Below, in pieces: positions 44,974 through 56,519 of a DNA stretch of 64,000 nucleotides. Both the position numbers and the translations under genes were made by a program. The stretch is from positions 54,630,803 through 54,694,802 of the forward strand of contig OY997588.1 in assembly GCA_963921825.1 (NCBI GenBank), in the 5' to 3' direction. Source of the DNA: Erodium maritimum (taxonomy: Eukaryota; Streptophyta; Magnoliopsida; Geraniales; Geraniaceae). Below the pieces are notes generated by a model that saw only the letters and a program-made list of their open reading frames with translations, did no database searches and was not told the origin of the DNA. Every line of letters starts with the position of its first letter. Position 1 is the first letter of the stretch.

Positions 44974-45620
44974 CTACTCCAGGTCTAGGAACTGCCGATG
45001 TCGCTCTAACCGAGCCGACTCGGGAAAGTACTGTTCCAGAAAAACTGTCTGGAAGATGCTGTAGTCATAACTGACCATGTCTTTCACACGCCCCCACCAG
45101 TGGTAGGCGCTGTCTCTCAGATGATGGGCCGCGAAGGACACTCTGCGAAGGCCGTCCTCGACACCCGATGTATCCAGGTCTCGCGTGACCTGCTCTTGCC
45201 AACTCTCGGCTAGGTCGGGGTTCGGCTCCCCGACAAAAGTAGGTATCCCAAGCTTCAAGAAGTCTAGTAGTGCTCGGGATGTATGATCCTCTGTCTGACC
45301 GGGGCCGCAGCTGCCTCAGGTGCTGGTGAAGCCGACTCTCGGTTGGCGATGACCGCCACCAAACTCTGGACTGTCCTGGTAAGCTCATCCAGGGAAGTCA
45401 TGACGGGAGGGTCTGCGACGGGTGGAACACCGGGTGTGCCTGCAGATGGCCCCGCGTCGCTTCTCCTATCTTCTCCGACAGGAGTGCCCTGCGCTTCCGT
45501 GTACTCGGCGGGCTCAACGGTTGGCACCCTTCCCGGTGTCCCCGCTGACCGTCCCTGCCGGCCCCGCGTGGGCGCCTGACCCCGTGCTCCCGATGCTCGT
45601 CCGCGTCTACCGCGAGCCAT
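44974..45620 (-). pseudogene. Gypsy gag N-terminal region, frameshift and stop
   Basis: ATG at 45620-45618 (MARGRRGRASG) begins an Arg/Gly/Pro-rich N-terminus. A frameshift near 45265 leads into the retrotransposon gag domain (IPTFVGEPNP, HHLRDSAYHWW, FLEQYFPESAR). A TAG at 44976-44974, replacing what is usually a Gln codon, precedes [16 protein letters not shown] at 44967. Gag forms the virus-like particle; this copy needs two corrections to be read through. Confidence 0.88.
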
Positions 45621-45932
45621 AGTCAGTATCCTCTGCACGGATGCACGCAAACGTTCAGTTTGCGAACTCAAATAAACACAACAAGTTCAAGTACGCTAAC
45701 GTTCACACGGTCTAAGTTTACTCTAGCGTGTATATCACTAATACGTCACGCCGCTCACGCTATTAATACTTTACATATTAGTATTAGTAAAAGAAACCTC
45801 AAAGGGACTGCACCAACGTGCACCAAAACACGCAACGACTACCCAACCACACAGCGAAACAACAACAACAACCAAATCGACAACTCAAGCCCGACCTCAA
45901 CACAAGCCAACACGGCCGAGTAACAACAACAC

Positions 45933-46066
45933 ACGTCCACTGGGCTAACCAAAGTCACACACGCCCACCGGGCCAAACAAAGTCACACACGCCCACCGGG
46001 CCAAACAAAGTCACACACGCCCACCGGGCCAACCAAACTCAAAACACGCCCACAGGGCCAACCAAT
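45933..46066. repeat. 28-bp tandem repeats in gypsy leader
   Basis: About four to five units of CACACGCCCACCGGGCCAAA between PBS and gag. It is noncoding leader of the element. Confidence 0.85.
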
Positions 46067-46412
46067 TTTAAAACTTTTTCCACTCCATTAAAAATCTCAT
46101 TTCTTGACATCAGGTAGTTACAACCCCGTCCAGGCGTCGCCGAACTACGTTGTAGCCACTTGATATCAACACCGTCACGCTCGACCACAGGAGCGCTCCT
46201 GAGTCGAGTCGCGATAGTTTAAAAATGTTTCACGCAGCAACACACAAACACGGTGCCAGTAACCCCGTACTGCACAAGCACAAAACAAAACAGGACTCAA
46301 ATCCTAACGGGTCTACACACAAGTTCCGACTTGCATACCCAATGCACAACGGGACTTTACTGACTCGACTCTCCCACCTAATTGACGTCAAGTCCGAGGT
46401 GTGAAACCTCGA

Positions 46413-46424
46413 GCTCTGATACCA
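46413..46424 (-). other. Gypsy primer binding site
   Basis: TGGTATCAGAGC on the minus strand, three bases inside the 5' LTR end, is complementary to initiator tRNA-Met. Confidence 0.93.
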
Positions 46425-46427
46425 AGC

Positions 46428-49400
46428 TGTCACGCCCCAATTTCAGCGAACCGAACTAGGGACGCGAACGTTTAAAAAGTTACAATCCTTGAAGCCTGTT
46501 TTCATTAAATCACTTTAAAAGCCAGTTTAGTTCCACAAAATAATAATATTTACATCTCAAAAAATATTTGTCCCACACTTAGACAAAAACGAGGTACACG
46601 TCACTAGACTCAAAACACCCAGCAACCCGCTTCAAGCTCTTCAAGCTTCAGAAGCTCACCTAGTCCAGACTACGAATGGTACATGTAGGAAAAGCAGCTA
46701 AGGGTGAGCATTCGCTCACCACCACAGATAACAGACTGACTACGACATACTTAGCAGACAAAGCCGGTGACACCAACAACGAATCAAAAGACACACACAC
46801 GACCAAAATACTTTCCTCAACCGACTCAACACTCGGACACGTTATGTAGACCCCACACTACGATTGACGACCTCCTCCAAGACACGACTGACAACCACAC
46901 AATACCAAACAAGATCACAAAGGATCGCAAACCAGCTGCTCAGTAACCAATCTCTGTATCTCGCCCTTTCCGATCCCAATCGGGCCAGGCGGTCGACCTG
47001 TCGCGCAACTTCTCCCGATCCCAGTCGGGAGGCTAACCCACAACCTCTCCGCTTCACCCGATCCCAGTTGGGTGGTTAGCCACACCCGCGCGTCCTTCCC
47101 CCGATCCCAGTCGGGGAGCTAGCCCACAACCTCTCCGCTTCTCCCGATCCCAGTCGGGAGGCTAGCTACACCACACAACCTCCACCAGTATCCGGTAACC
47201 AAACACAATCACAAACAAGGTTCAACAGACAGTAACGACACCAGTCCCAAACTCCACAGGCACTCAAGGCCAACAAGACACCAACAACCAAACACAGGTT
47301 GAATAACCCTACGGGCCCTCATGGCCGCCCAAGAGACCAACGGTAAAGTACGGTTTCACAACCCCACGGGCACTCACGGCCACCCAACTCCAAGAATAAA
47401 CAACACGGGCACTCATGGCCACCCAAGACTCAACAATAATAACACGGGCTCTCAAGGCCACCCAAGACTCAACAGTAATAACACGGGCTCTCAAGGCCAC
47501 CCAAGACTCAATAGTAATAACACGGGCTCTCAAGGCCACCCAAAACTCAACATTAATAACACGTGCTCTCAAGGCCACTCAAAACTCAACAATAATAACA
47601 CAAACAACCCTCGGCATACTCGATGCCTCCAACAGTCCTAAGATCACTAGTTTCACAAACAACCTCCGGGCATGGTCATATGCCTCCAGTAATTCTAATA
47701 TCGCTAAGTTCTCTGCTCCTACGACACTACTAAGTGTCACATGCCTTTCCAATAATTGCTAAGTTCCGGTAACATGCTTTTCTAATATTCGATAACCTAG
47801 ATAACCCACGACACCCTGGTGCCACATGCAATTCTACAGTTAACTTTCCCTAGTCAGGGCCGAGATCCGGCTACTTTTCCCTACCTCGTATACAACTCCA
47901 AAAGCGCTCCACTAAACCTTGATGTGATTCTTAGTCACTCGCCGAACTTCCCTTTGCCTCGGTCCGCATCACGATCTAAAATAATACAAATTTAAGGCAC
48001 TTTTAAACTAGTACGAATAAACCGAAAATTAATATACTTAACGCCCAACCGTAACCCCGACAATGTCGATCACTCCCAAACTTCCCAATTACTCGACATT
48101 GTCGATAAAGGACCCGTAAAGACCCGATTCGCCCGACATGGCGATTCTGCCCGGGTTTTGTAAATTGCCTTCCGGGGCTCCAAAAGCCCCCGTTTTCGTT
48201 TCTACGGTCTTAGAATAGTTCAAGGAACCCAATGCACTTCACGGAATCGAATTCCGACTTCCGATTCAATTAATTAACGTTTAAAGTTTCTCAAACCCGT
48301 TAATTACAACTTTTCCAATTTAATTCTAATTTTCGATTCGGTTAAGGATAAATGGTCCGGGGAACGTTTTAAACCACCCGAACGTTCAAAAACCGAGCAC
48401 CCGAGCACGTGGGCCCCACCCGACCCACTTGGCCGTGGGCCCTAGGGTCTTTTAGGGCTCGGCCCACCTTGGTGGTGGCTAGCCCTAGCTTCGGCCAGCC
48501 ACCCCGAGGTCCGGCCAGCCCCGGCCAACTCCGGCCAGCACCGGCCCGGTTCGGCCAGCACCGGCCCGGTTCGGCCAGCACCGGCCCGGTTCGGCCAGCA
48601 CCGGCCAGGTCCGGCCAGCCTCCAAAACGCACGGCCAGCCACCTCACACGGTGGCCGGAGCTCCCCCGAGCTCCCGGTCACCAGAAAACGTTCCAAAACC
48701 GCTCAAAAATGTCTCGAACGAACCACCAACCTCATTACAACCCTAACTCATAGTTTACCCAAACCCTAGCTTTCAAGAAAATTAACCAAAATGACGATCG
48801 GTTTAGTACAAACCGTAGAGGAGGATGAGGGGAAGACAATTGCTCTTTGTCTTGAGACGATCCAAGGGCTAGCCTTCTTCCAAACCCTAGCTCTTCCTCT
48901 CTTCTCTCTTCTTCTTCTTCTCCAAACTCTCTCTTCTTTTCTATTTCTTTAACTTTTTTTTTCTTTTTGGTTATTGATGGCCGAACCCCCCTATAACCCC
49001 TCACCACTCATTTTCCCCCCAAAACCTAATACCACCACTTGGTTGACAAGTGGCAAGGTGGGTCCCCCACCTTTTTGGGAAAATATCTACTAGATATTTT
49101 CCAATCAGATTTGCGAAAATCAGACGTTTCGGGCCCGAACGAGCACTTTTCCCAAGAAATTACGAAACTTGGCGGGCTACAAGGAAACGGCTCAACTAAG
49201 ACCGCTGCGACGACGGCTAAGCTTTTTTGGTCAAAAATGGTCCTCGAATGGACCAAAACGTCGCTCGGTTGACTTTTCCAGCGAAAAGTCAACATTTCCC
49301 AAATTGATCAGAAAGTTGCCCTGAGTCCCCCGGAACTCATTTTGGTCGATAGCGGGGTCACATTAAGTCCGGTATGACCCTCGGGGTCAATTTAGGTTAA

Positions 49401-49481
49401 GTTAAATGTCTGTCTCAAATTTTTTTAAATTTTCCCGTTTTTCGCAGGTTTGACTGACGTTAACCAGAAGTGGTTATTACA
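46428..49481 (-). repeat. Gypsy 5' LTR (3054 bp)
   Basis: The longer LTR; it retains the block 48471-49296 absent from the 3' LTR. That block includes a run of about four 21-bp units (GGTTCGGCCAGCACCGGCCC, 48535-48615) and a CT-rich tract (48890-48930). Confidence 0.95.
48535..48615. repeat. 21-bp tandem repeats in gypsy 5' LTR
   Basis: Units of CCGGCCCGGTTCGGCCAGCA are repeated about four times, GC-rich and palindrome-prone. They are present only in the long LTR. Confidence 0.85.
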
Positions 49482-51452
49482 ATATTTTCCGAGCACAACA
49501 TTCTCAAATATAGCAGAAAATCTTCCACCCTTGTAGGATCTAAAATCCCCTCAAGCAACACTGTCCACTTTCTCATCAAATTATCAACAAAAGGCTGGCT
49601 CGTGTTTCCATTGGAAGTAGTAATTCCAACCCCAAAATCAATAGTCTGTGAGGAGAAAGCAGTGACGGAGTCTAGCTTCTCATCATAATTTGCCTTTATA
49701 ACACCACTTTTAAGGCCTCTCATGATAATCATTAAAATTTCATGCCTTTTACTCACAGACATATCACCCAAAGACATTCTGAACTTAGCACACTTAGAGT
49801 ATTTGTTCTGACACATCTGCGTGAAGACTCCTTTTTATAACATATGACAACATACTCTTCCCAGTAATTAGAGAATCTGAGCGAAAATTGATTACACACC
49901 TGAAGTTGGAAGCGAATTCGATGAGTACAAAATCTGTGTATGAAGTCACTGATGCTAACTGAAATGGTCTTTGTTGTTGTAGGAGTTGTAGTACCCAACA
50001 TCTTGTCTACTACGACAGAGCAAAACAAATTCACTTCTTTTATCTCTTTGGGAGCAAATAATCTTACTGTGAAATCTCTATCCCATGTCTTAGTCAGCCA
50101 CCACCAATCATGCAACAATACCAATTTCTTAAATCTTCTCAACCCATTTGTTATTGACTTGCCATCCATGCCATAACAAACGACAGTTTTGAGCATTAAA
50201 AGATCATGTGTATCACTCCCGGCACTCCACGATGAGGCAAGCCTATCACCACTCTCCTCAGACATCACCCGAGTCGTACTAATAATCCCATAACTATCCA
50301 ACGATATATCTACCCCACAAGACCCCATTCTCAGCAAACAAGATTCCAACCTCATAAATGAACACATCAACCGGTCATAAAAACAAGTGGAAGTGCCAGT
50401 ACCAGTGCGTAACTCAACGGGGTTGTTGTGCTCAACAGCTAGAAAAGGTGAGCAAAATTTAATCGAGAGAGGATTTACCTCAACTTTGACCAACCATGTC
50501 GTTTAGGGAATCTCCCCAAACCTGGTGTGTGTACCATAAAATGCCCTCAGCTTCTTATCAGCAACACTTATAAGCTTCTTGCCCTGTTCCACACTTCTAT
50601 TGTCCACAATATCTTTCTCAAATGCACCTTCAGTGCCTTCATCACCTAACTCTTTGTCCTCTATAACACTGGTTGTTAATTTCTGACCATTCATAGTGAC
50701 TATTTCACCCAATTCCATATCATTCACCATATAAATTCCTACCTCTTGTTTTTCAAGTTCGGACAACTGTTCCGAGACGTAATTATCAATGGCGAGTTGA
50801 TGAGCTGCCCAAGCCTTTTGTTCAGCCAACCTTCTCTCCTGAATCCTTTCTGCTACTCGGATTGTTCTCCATGCTTCAAATTGCTTCAATATCGCCCTCA
50901 ACTCTGAAACGCAGGCTTGATGGTGTGGGTTTCGAAAAGCTTGGGATGAGCTATCTGGGTGTTCATTTGGTTGTATCCAAGGTGGATGTGAATGTGTGCT
51001 TAACTGTGAATTCGAATAACATGGTGGTGGTTGAAGGTGGGGTATAGGAATTTTGTTCTGGTTGTGGCTAGGGGAAGTAGGTAGTGGTTGTTGTGTGGTG
51101 AAGCTTTGCTCGGTGATGGAGGTTCTATGGTAAGGAGTGTAGATGGAGCTGGGGTTTGATACAATGGGTGAAGGAATAAAATTTGGGGACAAATTTTGGG
51201 AAATTTTTCGGTCATCGACCCATAACCAAAATCGACAAATGAAGGTGAAGAATAAAAGGGTTTACCTCGATCAACTGGTTCTGCTATTGGAATACCATAA
51301 TAATCGAAACCCTCTGAGAAAGAAACTTGAACCACTGAAGCTGGAGCTTGGTGAAGCAAGAATGGCTCGAATCTCTTGCCTACGCTCTCCATTTCTGTCT
51401 GATTTTTCAAGCACCATCGATGCAACTCATCACCGATGTCGCCTTCTGCCAT
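49482..51452 (-). pseudogene. N-terminal part of unknown retroelement ORF
   Basis: ATG at 51452-51450 (MAEGDIGDELHRWCLKNQ), 22 bases after the PBS, as expected for the first ORF of the element. A Pro/Ser/His-rich segment follows, then a charged, probably coiled-coil segment (IRVAERIQERRLAEQKAWAA), then Cys/Trp-rich blocks (SCLLRMGSCGVDISLD, LLHDWWWLTKTWDRDF). Breaks: frameshift near 51200, in-frame TAA 50505-50503, frameshift near 49800. The frame is open at the gypsy insertion point (LRMLCSENI). It has no similarity I can name. Gag-like function is conceivable from position only. Confidence 0.6.
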
Positions 51453-51473
51453 ACCCACAAGCGCGAGGAGATA

Positions 51474-51486
51474 GGCTCTGATACCA
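51474..51486 (-). other. Primer binding site of the unknown-ORF element
   Basis: TGGTATCAGAGCC on the minus strand, one base inside the 5' LTR. Confidence 0.93.
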
Positions 51487-51487
51487 C

Positions 51488-51943
51488 TGTCACGATTGCT
51501 AATATAATCGTGAGGAATTAACAGGAAATGACAACGAAATAAGCTTGATTCAACACTTGAAATACGCAATTACAGCTAGATGGCTCTAGAAGCCCTTTTT
51601 CTACGCTACTCTAACATTTAGCTATCAATTCATTCAACAAGAACCCTAGAGAGCCTCTCTAAGCTTTTATACTCAGCTTGTATTGTGTGATTGGTTTCCT
51701 TTTGCCAGCTGCACCTTCCCTTCTCTCAGTTGCGGGACCACCACGATGAAGACGATGCCGGTACAGATGGTTCCTCCAAACTCAGTAACCACATGACACC
51801 TGGCAGTCCCATTCTTCCTTATAACACAACTCTTTCCTGAAACGCACCGTTTCAATAACCCTCCTCTCACTAAAACGCTTCGTTTGGTCTTCCTTCTTCT
51901 GCTTTGGAATTCAGAGTGGCTTGTAACAGATGCAATCGTGACA
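51488..51943 (-). repeat. 5' LTR (456 bp) of the unknown-ORF element
   Basis: Pairs with 35405-35860 at the same length with about eight differences. TATA box at 51664-51671. Followed by the GATTT duplicate 51944-51948. Confidence 0.95.
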
Positions 51944-51948
51944 GATTT

Positions 51949-52360
51949 CGATAGGGCTAAGAGAAGATCTGCAATTGGAGAAGCTCACAACCCTATAGAC
52001 AAATTGAAAGCACAAAAATCATGGATTGCAGCGAAGATCAGGAGCATCAAATATATGGCAATGCTGTAACGCATTCGGATCCCCCTTTTTAATGTTGCAA
52101 AAGTAACGCATCGAGAAATATTTACGTTACATCATGTTCCATTAAAGGCGAGAAACGAAATGGCTGAAACTGGAGTAGAGACGAACAGATTCCAGCGGAG
52201 GAGTTATTGCGATCTTGGCAAATCGTGACGAAAGGAATAGAGAAGCGCGGATGAGGGAGAAGCAAGGAAGATGAGAATAGTGAGAAGCGAAACATGCCAC
52301 ATCGGATCCACGTCATTGTTGGCAAACACGTTCGTTTTATAGATATATATGAAATATGAT
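51949..52360. other. Host flank, no gene assigned
   Basis: It continues the sequence upstream of the complex I-like exon once the LTR element is removed. Possible intron acceptors (ATTGCAG, CTCTTAG on the minus strand at about 51950-51975) lie close to the insertion. No coding exon is recognised. Confidence 0.35.
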
Positions 52361-52365
52361 TCAAG

Positions 52366-53000
52366 ACAAAGGAAACAAACTTGGATTATTCCTAAACGGT
52401 TTCTTGTTGATCGATCTTGTTTCTTGGAAACACGTGGAGATGACCAACTATTGTGGTTCAGTTCTAAACGTAGAACACGTATGAACATATTTTGAATTCA
52501 TACGGAATTAATGATCGAGGGAAATAAACTTGGAATTTTAATTCCTAAACGTTTTCCCAAAGGAAACAAACTTGGAATTCAATTCATAAACGTGTTCCTT
52601 AATTTTTCATGAAGAAAACAAATTGGAAATAATTTTCATAAACGCTTTTCTATTTTGAAAAAAAAAAAGTATTTTTCCACAACGAATGGTGGAAAAGAAA
52701 ATATAAATTTCCATTTTAGGGAAATTAACGTTTGTTTAAAGATTAATTTCCAAGGAAATTACGTATTCTTGAACAAAGTTCGAATTCATACGGAATTCAA
52801 AAAAGAGAGAAACGAACTTGGAATAAAATTCCTAAATGGTTTTCTCTAAATTCAAGAAGGAAACAAAGTGGAATATTTCCTAAACGGTTTCTTACTTTCT
52901 GGAAATATAAGAATGATATGAATTGGAATTAATTCCAAAACGATTTCCTACTTTCCAAAACGTTTTTTTCACAACGAATCGTGAAAAAAAAGGAAAGGTT
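52366..53000. repeat. Degenerate array of palindrome-like units
   Basis: About eight diverged units built on GGAAACAAACTTGGAAT, then ATTCCTAAACGTTTTCC (for example near 52368, 52520, 52558, 52800, 52857). Each unit is itself an imperfect inverted repeat. No ORF. Confidence 0.6.
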
Positions 53001-53960
53001 CATTTTCTAAAAGTGATCAATCGTTTTCTTGGAAAACACGTCAAGACGGTAAAATATACGTACTCGTGTAAAATCCGTAAAGTACATCTGATTCGTTTCT
53101 AAATCGTAGAACACGTACGAATAGATGAAAACCAAACGTGCTTTCAACAACCGGAAGTTATCCGATTAAAGAATGACAAATTGAATATGTTCAGTTTAGT
53201 CTTAATTGGAATAAAACTATACAAGAACTTGGAAAGAGAAAATGAATATTTTCGACTTTCAACGTACGAACGATTAAACTTGACTAATCGATTCGAATTC
53301 CGTGATACAAGTTAAATCGAACGTATCGATTTATTATTGACAAGATTAGTTTGATCGGTGACCAATTAATCGGTTTCTGTTTTCATTGTGAAACACGTTA
53401 GAACGATTAAATATGGATTTTAAAATCAAGCTAATTTTGTACTTTGACCAAGTTGAATGATTTCAACTTTGGATAATTATAAAAAAAGGGAAAAACTTTT
53501 TTTTGTATAATTACTTGTAAATGTGGGGGTCGGTCCCACTACACGGAATATTTCCAATCAACTACGATCTGTGTCTACGCCATACATGTGTGTAATGCAG
53601 TAGGTACTAATAAGACACATAACTTGAGTTGACATAACAACTGATCTGAAACGTTATAACACCGCGGATCCAAACTAAATGTTACATTGAGATCTAGTTG
53701 AGAAAAAGATATCCAAGGGTATGTGACTAAAGCCCATTTAAAGGTGTTATGTGAAGGAAAACCCAACCTAGTTGACTGGAGATCCCAAGATCCAGGTTCA
53801 ATGGGACAACCTAATTGCATAACCCGTGTACGGTCACTATGGGGGTCCAACCCCGAGTCCATTCCTATGATGCAAACAAGTGACGTGTGAAGGATAAACA
53901 TTGCTTTTAATGATTCCTTGCATCAAAAGTATTGAGCAAAGTGAATCACCTATGTGAGAG
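53001..53960. other. AT-rich DNA without recognised gene
   Basis: Short frames only. Scattered half-units of the preceding repeat (AACACGT, TTCCAAAACG) and one run of T/A. I see nothing assignable. Confidence 0.35.
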
Positions 53961-53989
53961 GAAGTGGGGTCGCTTCAAGGGTGACTAAT

Positions 53990-54145
53990 GGGGCTAGTCA
54001 CATTGAGCGAACTCATGGGGTTAACACAATAATAATAGGATATAAATATAAGTATAACCACACACCGAGCGAACTCGTGGGGTAATAAAAAAGCCAAAGT
54101 TAAATATATGTATAACCGCATAATGAGCAAGCTCGAGGGGTAAAC
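53990..54145. repeat. Three diverged direct repeats with GAGCGAACTCGTGGGG core
   Basis: Cores begin near 54004, 54067 and 54124, spaced about 60 bp, each followed by A/T-rich sequence ending in TATAACC. Confidence 0.65.
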
Positions 54146-54169
54146 GGACTAAATATAAGTAATTGCACA

Positions 54170-54480
54170 TAAATTATAGGCTTTAGGCCTCAGACACAAG
54201 TCACAGGCTTCGAGCCTGTAGTTTTTTCTTGTGACTTTAATACAAGTTACAGGCTTCAGACACGTGGTCTGTAATCTGCCTTTACAAACATTTTATAGGC
54301 TTCGGGCCTGTGGTTTGTCAATCGGTCATAAATACAAGCATCGAGCTCTAGACTCGTGATTTATCCTTTGACCGTATAGGCAAGCATCAGACTTCGGGCC
54401 TGTGATTTTTCATTTGTCCGTTCAAGCACATATCAAGCTTCGGTCTATAATTTTCATTTGGAGCTTCTGGTCTCAAATGA
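54170..54480. repeat. About six palindromic units with CAGGCTTCGGGCCTG core
   Basis: Examples: CAGGCTTCGAGCCTG (54207-54221) and AGGCTTCGGGCCTG (54298-54311), spaced about 50-60 bp with A/T-rich spacers. Variation is partly compensatory within the stem. Confidence 0.65.
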
Positions 54481-55310
54481 TTGGGTTTCGATACAAGACC
54501 GCTTTACAAATAACGTTAGTAAAACATACTTGTATAACGAAACTTAATATGTAACGAGATTTTAATACGAACATATTTTTCTGATGTGAAAGATCTAAAA
54601 TATTATTTGGCGATCACAGAGCATACTTATAGGGCATAAAAACCAGATCCAAATAAGAATGGAACGAACACAAATATATTTCACGAGTATCGTTAATAAA
54701 TAATATCAACGGATCAAATTTATGATAATATGAAACTTTATACCTGAACGATCGAACAAAGTTGTTCGTGCTGATATCGTGTTGTAGAATAATTACAAGA
54801 CTGGAGCAACAACTTGTGTGTGTTTACCAAATACAAATGATTGAATTGAGAGACAGAACATACAGTATAAAGAAGAGCAAAACCTTGTATTTGTGATAGC
54901 ATTCAACTTAAACTAACAAGCCAAAAAAATAAATACACGAGTAAGTTTTGCTTTTTTGTTTCATCTCTTTATATTTAGTAACTGAATGCCCATATTTTTT
55001 TTTGAAACGATAACATAGCTATTTTTATTACTCATAACAATAAATCATAAACATAAATTGGCCCTCGACTTCCCCACCCCATTGAAGCTCATTGATTCAA
55101 AGCTCTCGCGTACCATTAACGGGTTTACCCATGTTTCAACAGTACCGTTGGTAGGATTTTTTTTACATCATCTTTTTTAAATCATAATTTTCTGAATAAT
55201 TTAATTAGTAAAAGTAACTTTACATAAAAACTAGGGAAATTTACATATAACCTTTTTTAGTATTGGATTATTTTCGGATACATTCTTAACTATTTTTTTT
55301 TATATTTAAC
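54481..55310. other. AT-rich DNA; possible minor retroposon 3' end
   Basis: No gene. At about 54990-55150 the minus strand has a GC-richer segment ending in GTTTC plus a poly(A) (plus-strand TTTTTTTTTGAAAC at 54994), which could be another truncated retroposon; the evidence is weak. Confidence 0.3.
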
Positions 55311-55314
55311 CCCC

Positions 55315-56519
55315 TTAGAGAAAATTTCTTTGGAATGGATCATTGACCAAAAAAGTTCTACATAAAGTAAGGTGGGATTTGGTTTGTTTACCAAAAGACA
55401 AAGGAGGTTTGGGGATAAAGAGCTTATATATTATGAATTCTGCTCTCTTGGCCAAGTGGTGGTGGAGATTTGCTATTGATACTGATTCTTTGTGGAAGAG
55501 ATTTTGTGTGCAAAGTATGGTTGGAGTCCTCAAGATTGGAACCTGTCAAATTTAATTATAGCAGGGAATAAAAAATTTCTTGGCCATATCCAGGCTCTAT
55601 TATCATATCAAAGATTTAGTAGTTCAGTGGGATTTTCAGGCTTGGAGTGGTTTGTTATGAATGGAGTGAGAGTTGATTTTTGGGGAGATATATGGTTGTT
55701 GGACACCCCTATTAAGAGCAGATTTCAGAGGCTTTTTCATCTGAGTAGTCACAAGAAGGAGAAGGTGGTTTTTTTTTCTGGAACAATGGAGATTGGTTGC
55801 TACATTTCAGAAGAGAGTTAAGAGGTTGGGAGATTGGACAGTTCAATATTTTATCAGATTTGCTCAACCTATTCACTTTGCAAGATAATGGTCAAGACAA
55901 GGTGGTATGGAAGATACACAGTGCTGGCTTTAAGGTCAGAAAAATGTACACTTGTTTGGAAGAGAATGGCATACAAGAAAAGCCTTGGGCCAGACAATTA
56001 TGGAACCCTTTTCTTCCCCCCAAAATTGAAGCATTTACTTGGCTTGCTTGCCATAATGCTATACCAACTAAACTATTTTTGGAGAGTAGAGGTTTGAAGC
56101 TAAATTTTAATGATACAATTTGTCCCATGTGTAATTTTGATTTTGAAGAAGTGAATCATCTCCTCCTTTCATGTCCAAGAGCCTGGTTAGTTTGGAATGA
56201 AGTTCTGAAGTGGTGGGGTTTTTCTGGTGTATTAAGCAATGACATCATTTCTTTAGTATACTCTTGGGATTCTTTTTGCAGTCTTCCATCACAAAAGCAA
56301 TGGAAGAACATTTGCTTCATCACTCTATGGTTTATTTGGCTGGCAAGGAATGCAGTTGTTTTTAACAATAAAGCCTCCTCCCCTTCTATGATTCTCAATC
56401 AGATCAAGAGTTATAGCTTCAACCTAGAATGGTCCCTATTCTCTAAATATAAAGCCTTCTCTTTTACTCATTGGAGTGCCTGCCCTTCCTCTTGTGTTAG
56501 GAGGAAAACTCTCAGTTGA
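55315..56519 (+). pseudogene. L1 ORF2 C-terminal part (RT end and zf-RVT)
   Basis: Reads KFLWNGSLTKKVLHKVRW, GGLGIKSLYIMN and ALLAKWWWRFA, all matching the other two ORF2 copies. Frameshifts occur near 55490 and 55795. The zf-RVT finger CPMCNFDFEEVNHLLLSC (near 56130) and the WFIWLARN motif are intact. Stop TGA 56517-56519. There is no endonuclease or RT catalytic core, so it cannot act alone. Confidence 0.9.

Larger units (their letters stand above)
38575..49481 (-). mobile_element. Ty3/gypsy LTR retrotransposon, Tekay-like chromovirus, TSD ATATT
   Basis: The 3' LTR is 38575-40805 (2231 bp) and the 5' LTR 46428-49481 (3054 bp), both TGTAAT...GTGACA on the minus strand; PBS 46424-46413. ATATT occurs at 38570-38574 and 49482-49486. 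Internal order: gag, protease, RT, RNase H, integrase, C-terminal chromodomain-like segment. Domain order and the chromodomain place it with chromoviruses, and LTR length and the C-terminal sequence suggest Tekay/Del. It is inserted in the ORF of the 456-bp-LTR element. Confidence 0.96.
35405..51943 (-). mobile_element. LTR retrotransposon with 456-bp LTRs and a long unknown ORF, no pol seen
   Basis: LTRs at 35405-35860 and 51488-51943 have 12-bp terminal inverted ends TGTCACGATTGC/GCAATCGTGACA and differ at about eight positions. PBS on the minus strand is at 51486-51474, a purine tract at 35861-35875, TSD GATTT. Without the nested gypsy (38575-49481) and L1-derived (37236-38456) insertions the element is about 4.4 kb. 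The internal region carries one long, now broken reading frame with no protease, integrase, reverse transcriptase or RNase H motif. It is structurally a LARD/non-autonomous type element; the superfamily cannot be assigned. It must have relied on enzymes from another element. Confidence 0.93.

Noticed and set aside
52100-54900. Solo LTR covering the palindromic-repeat region
   Set aside because: No TG...CA ends with matching 5-bp duplications were found around it.
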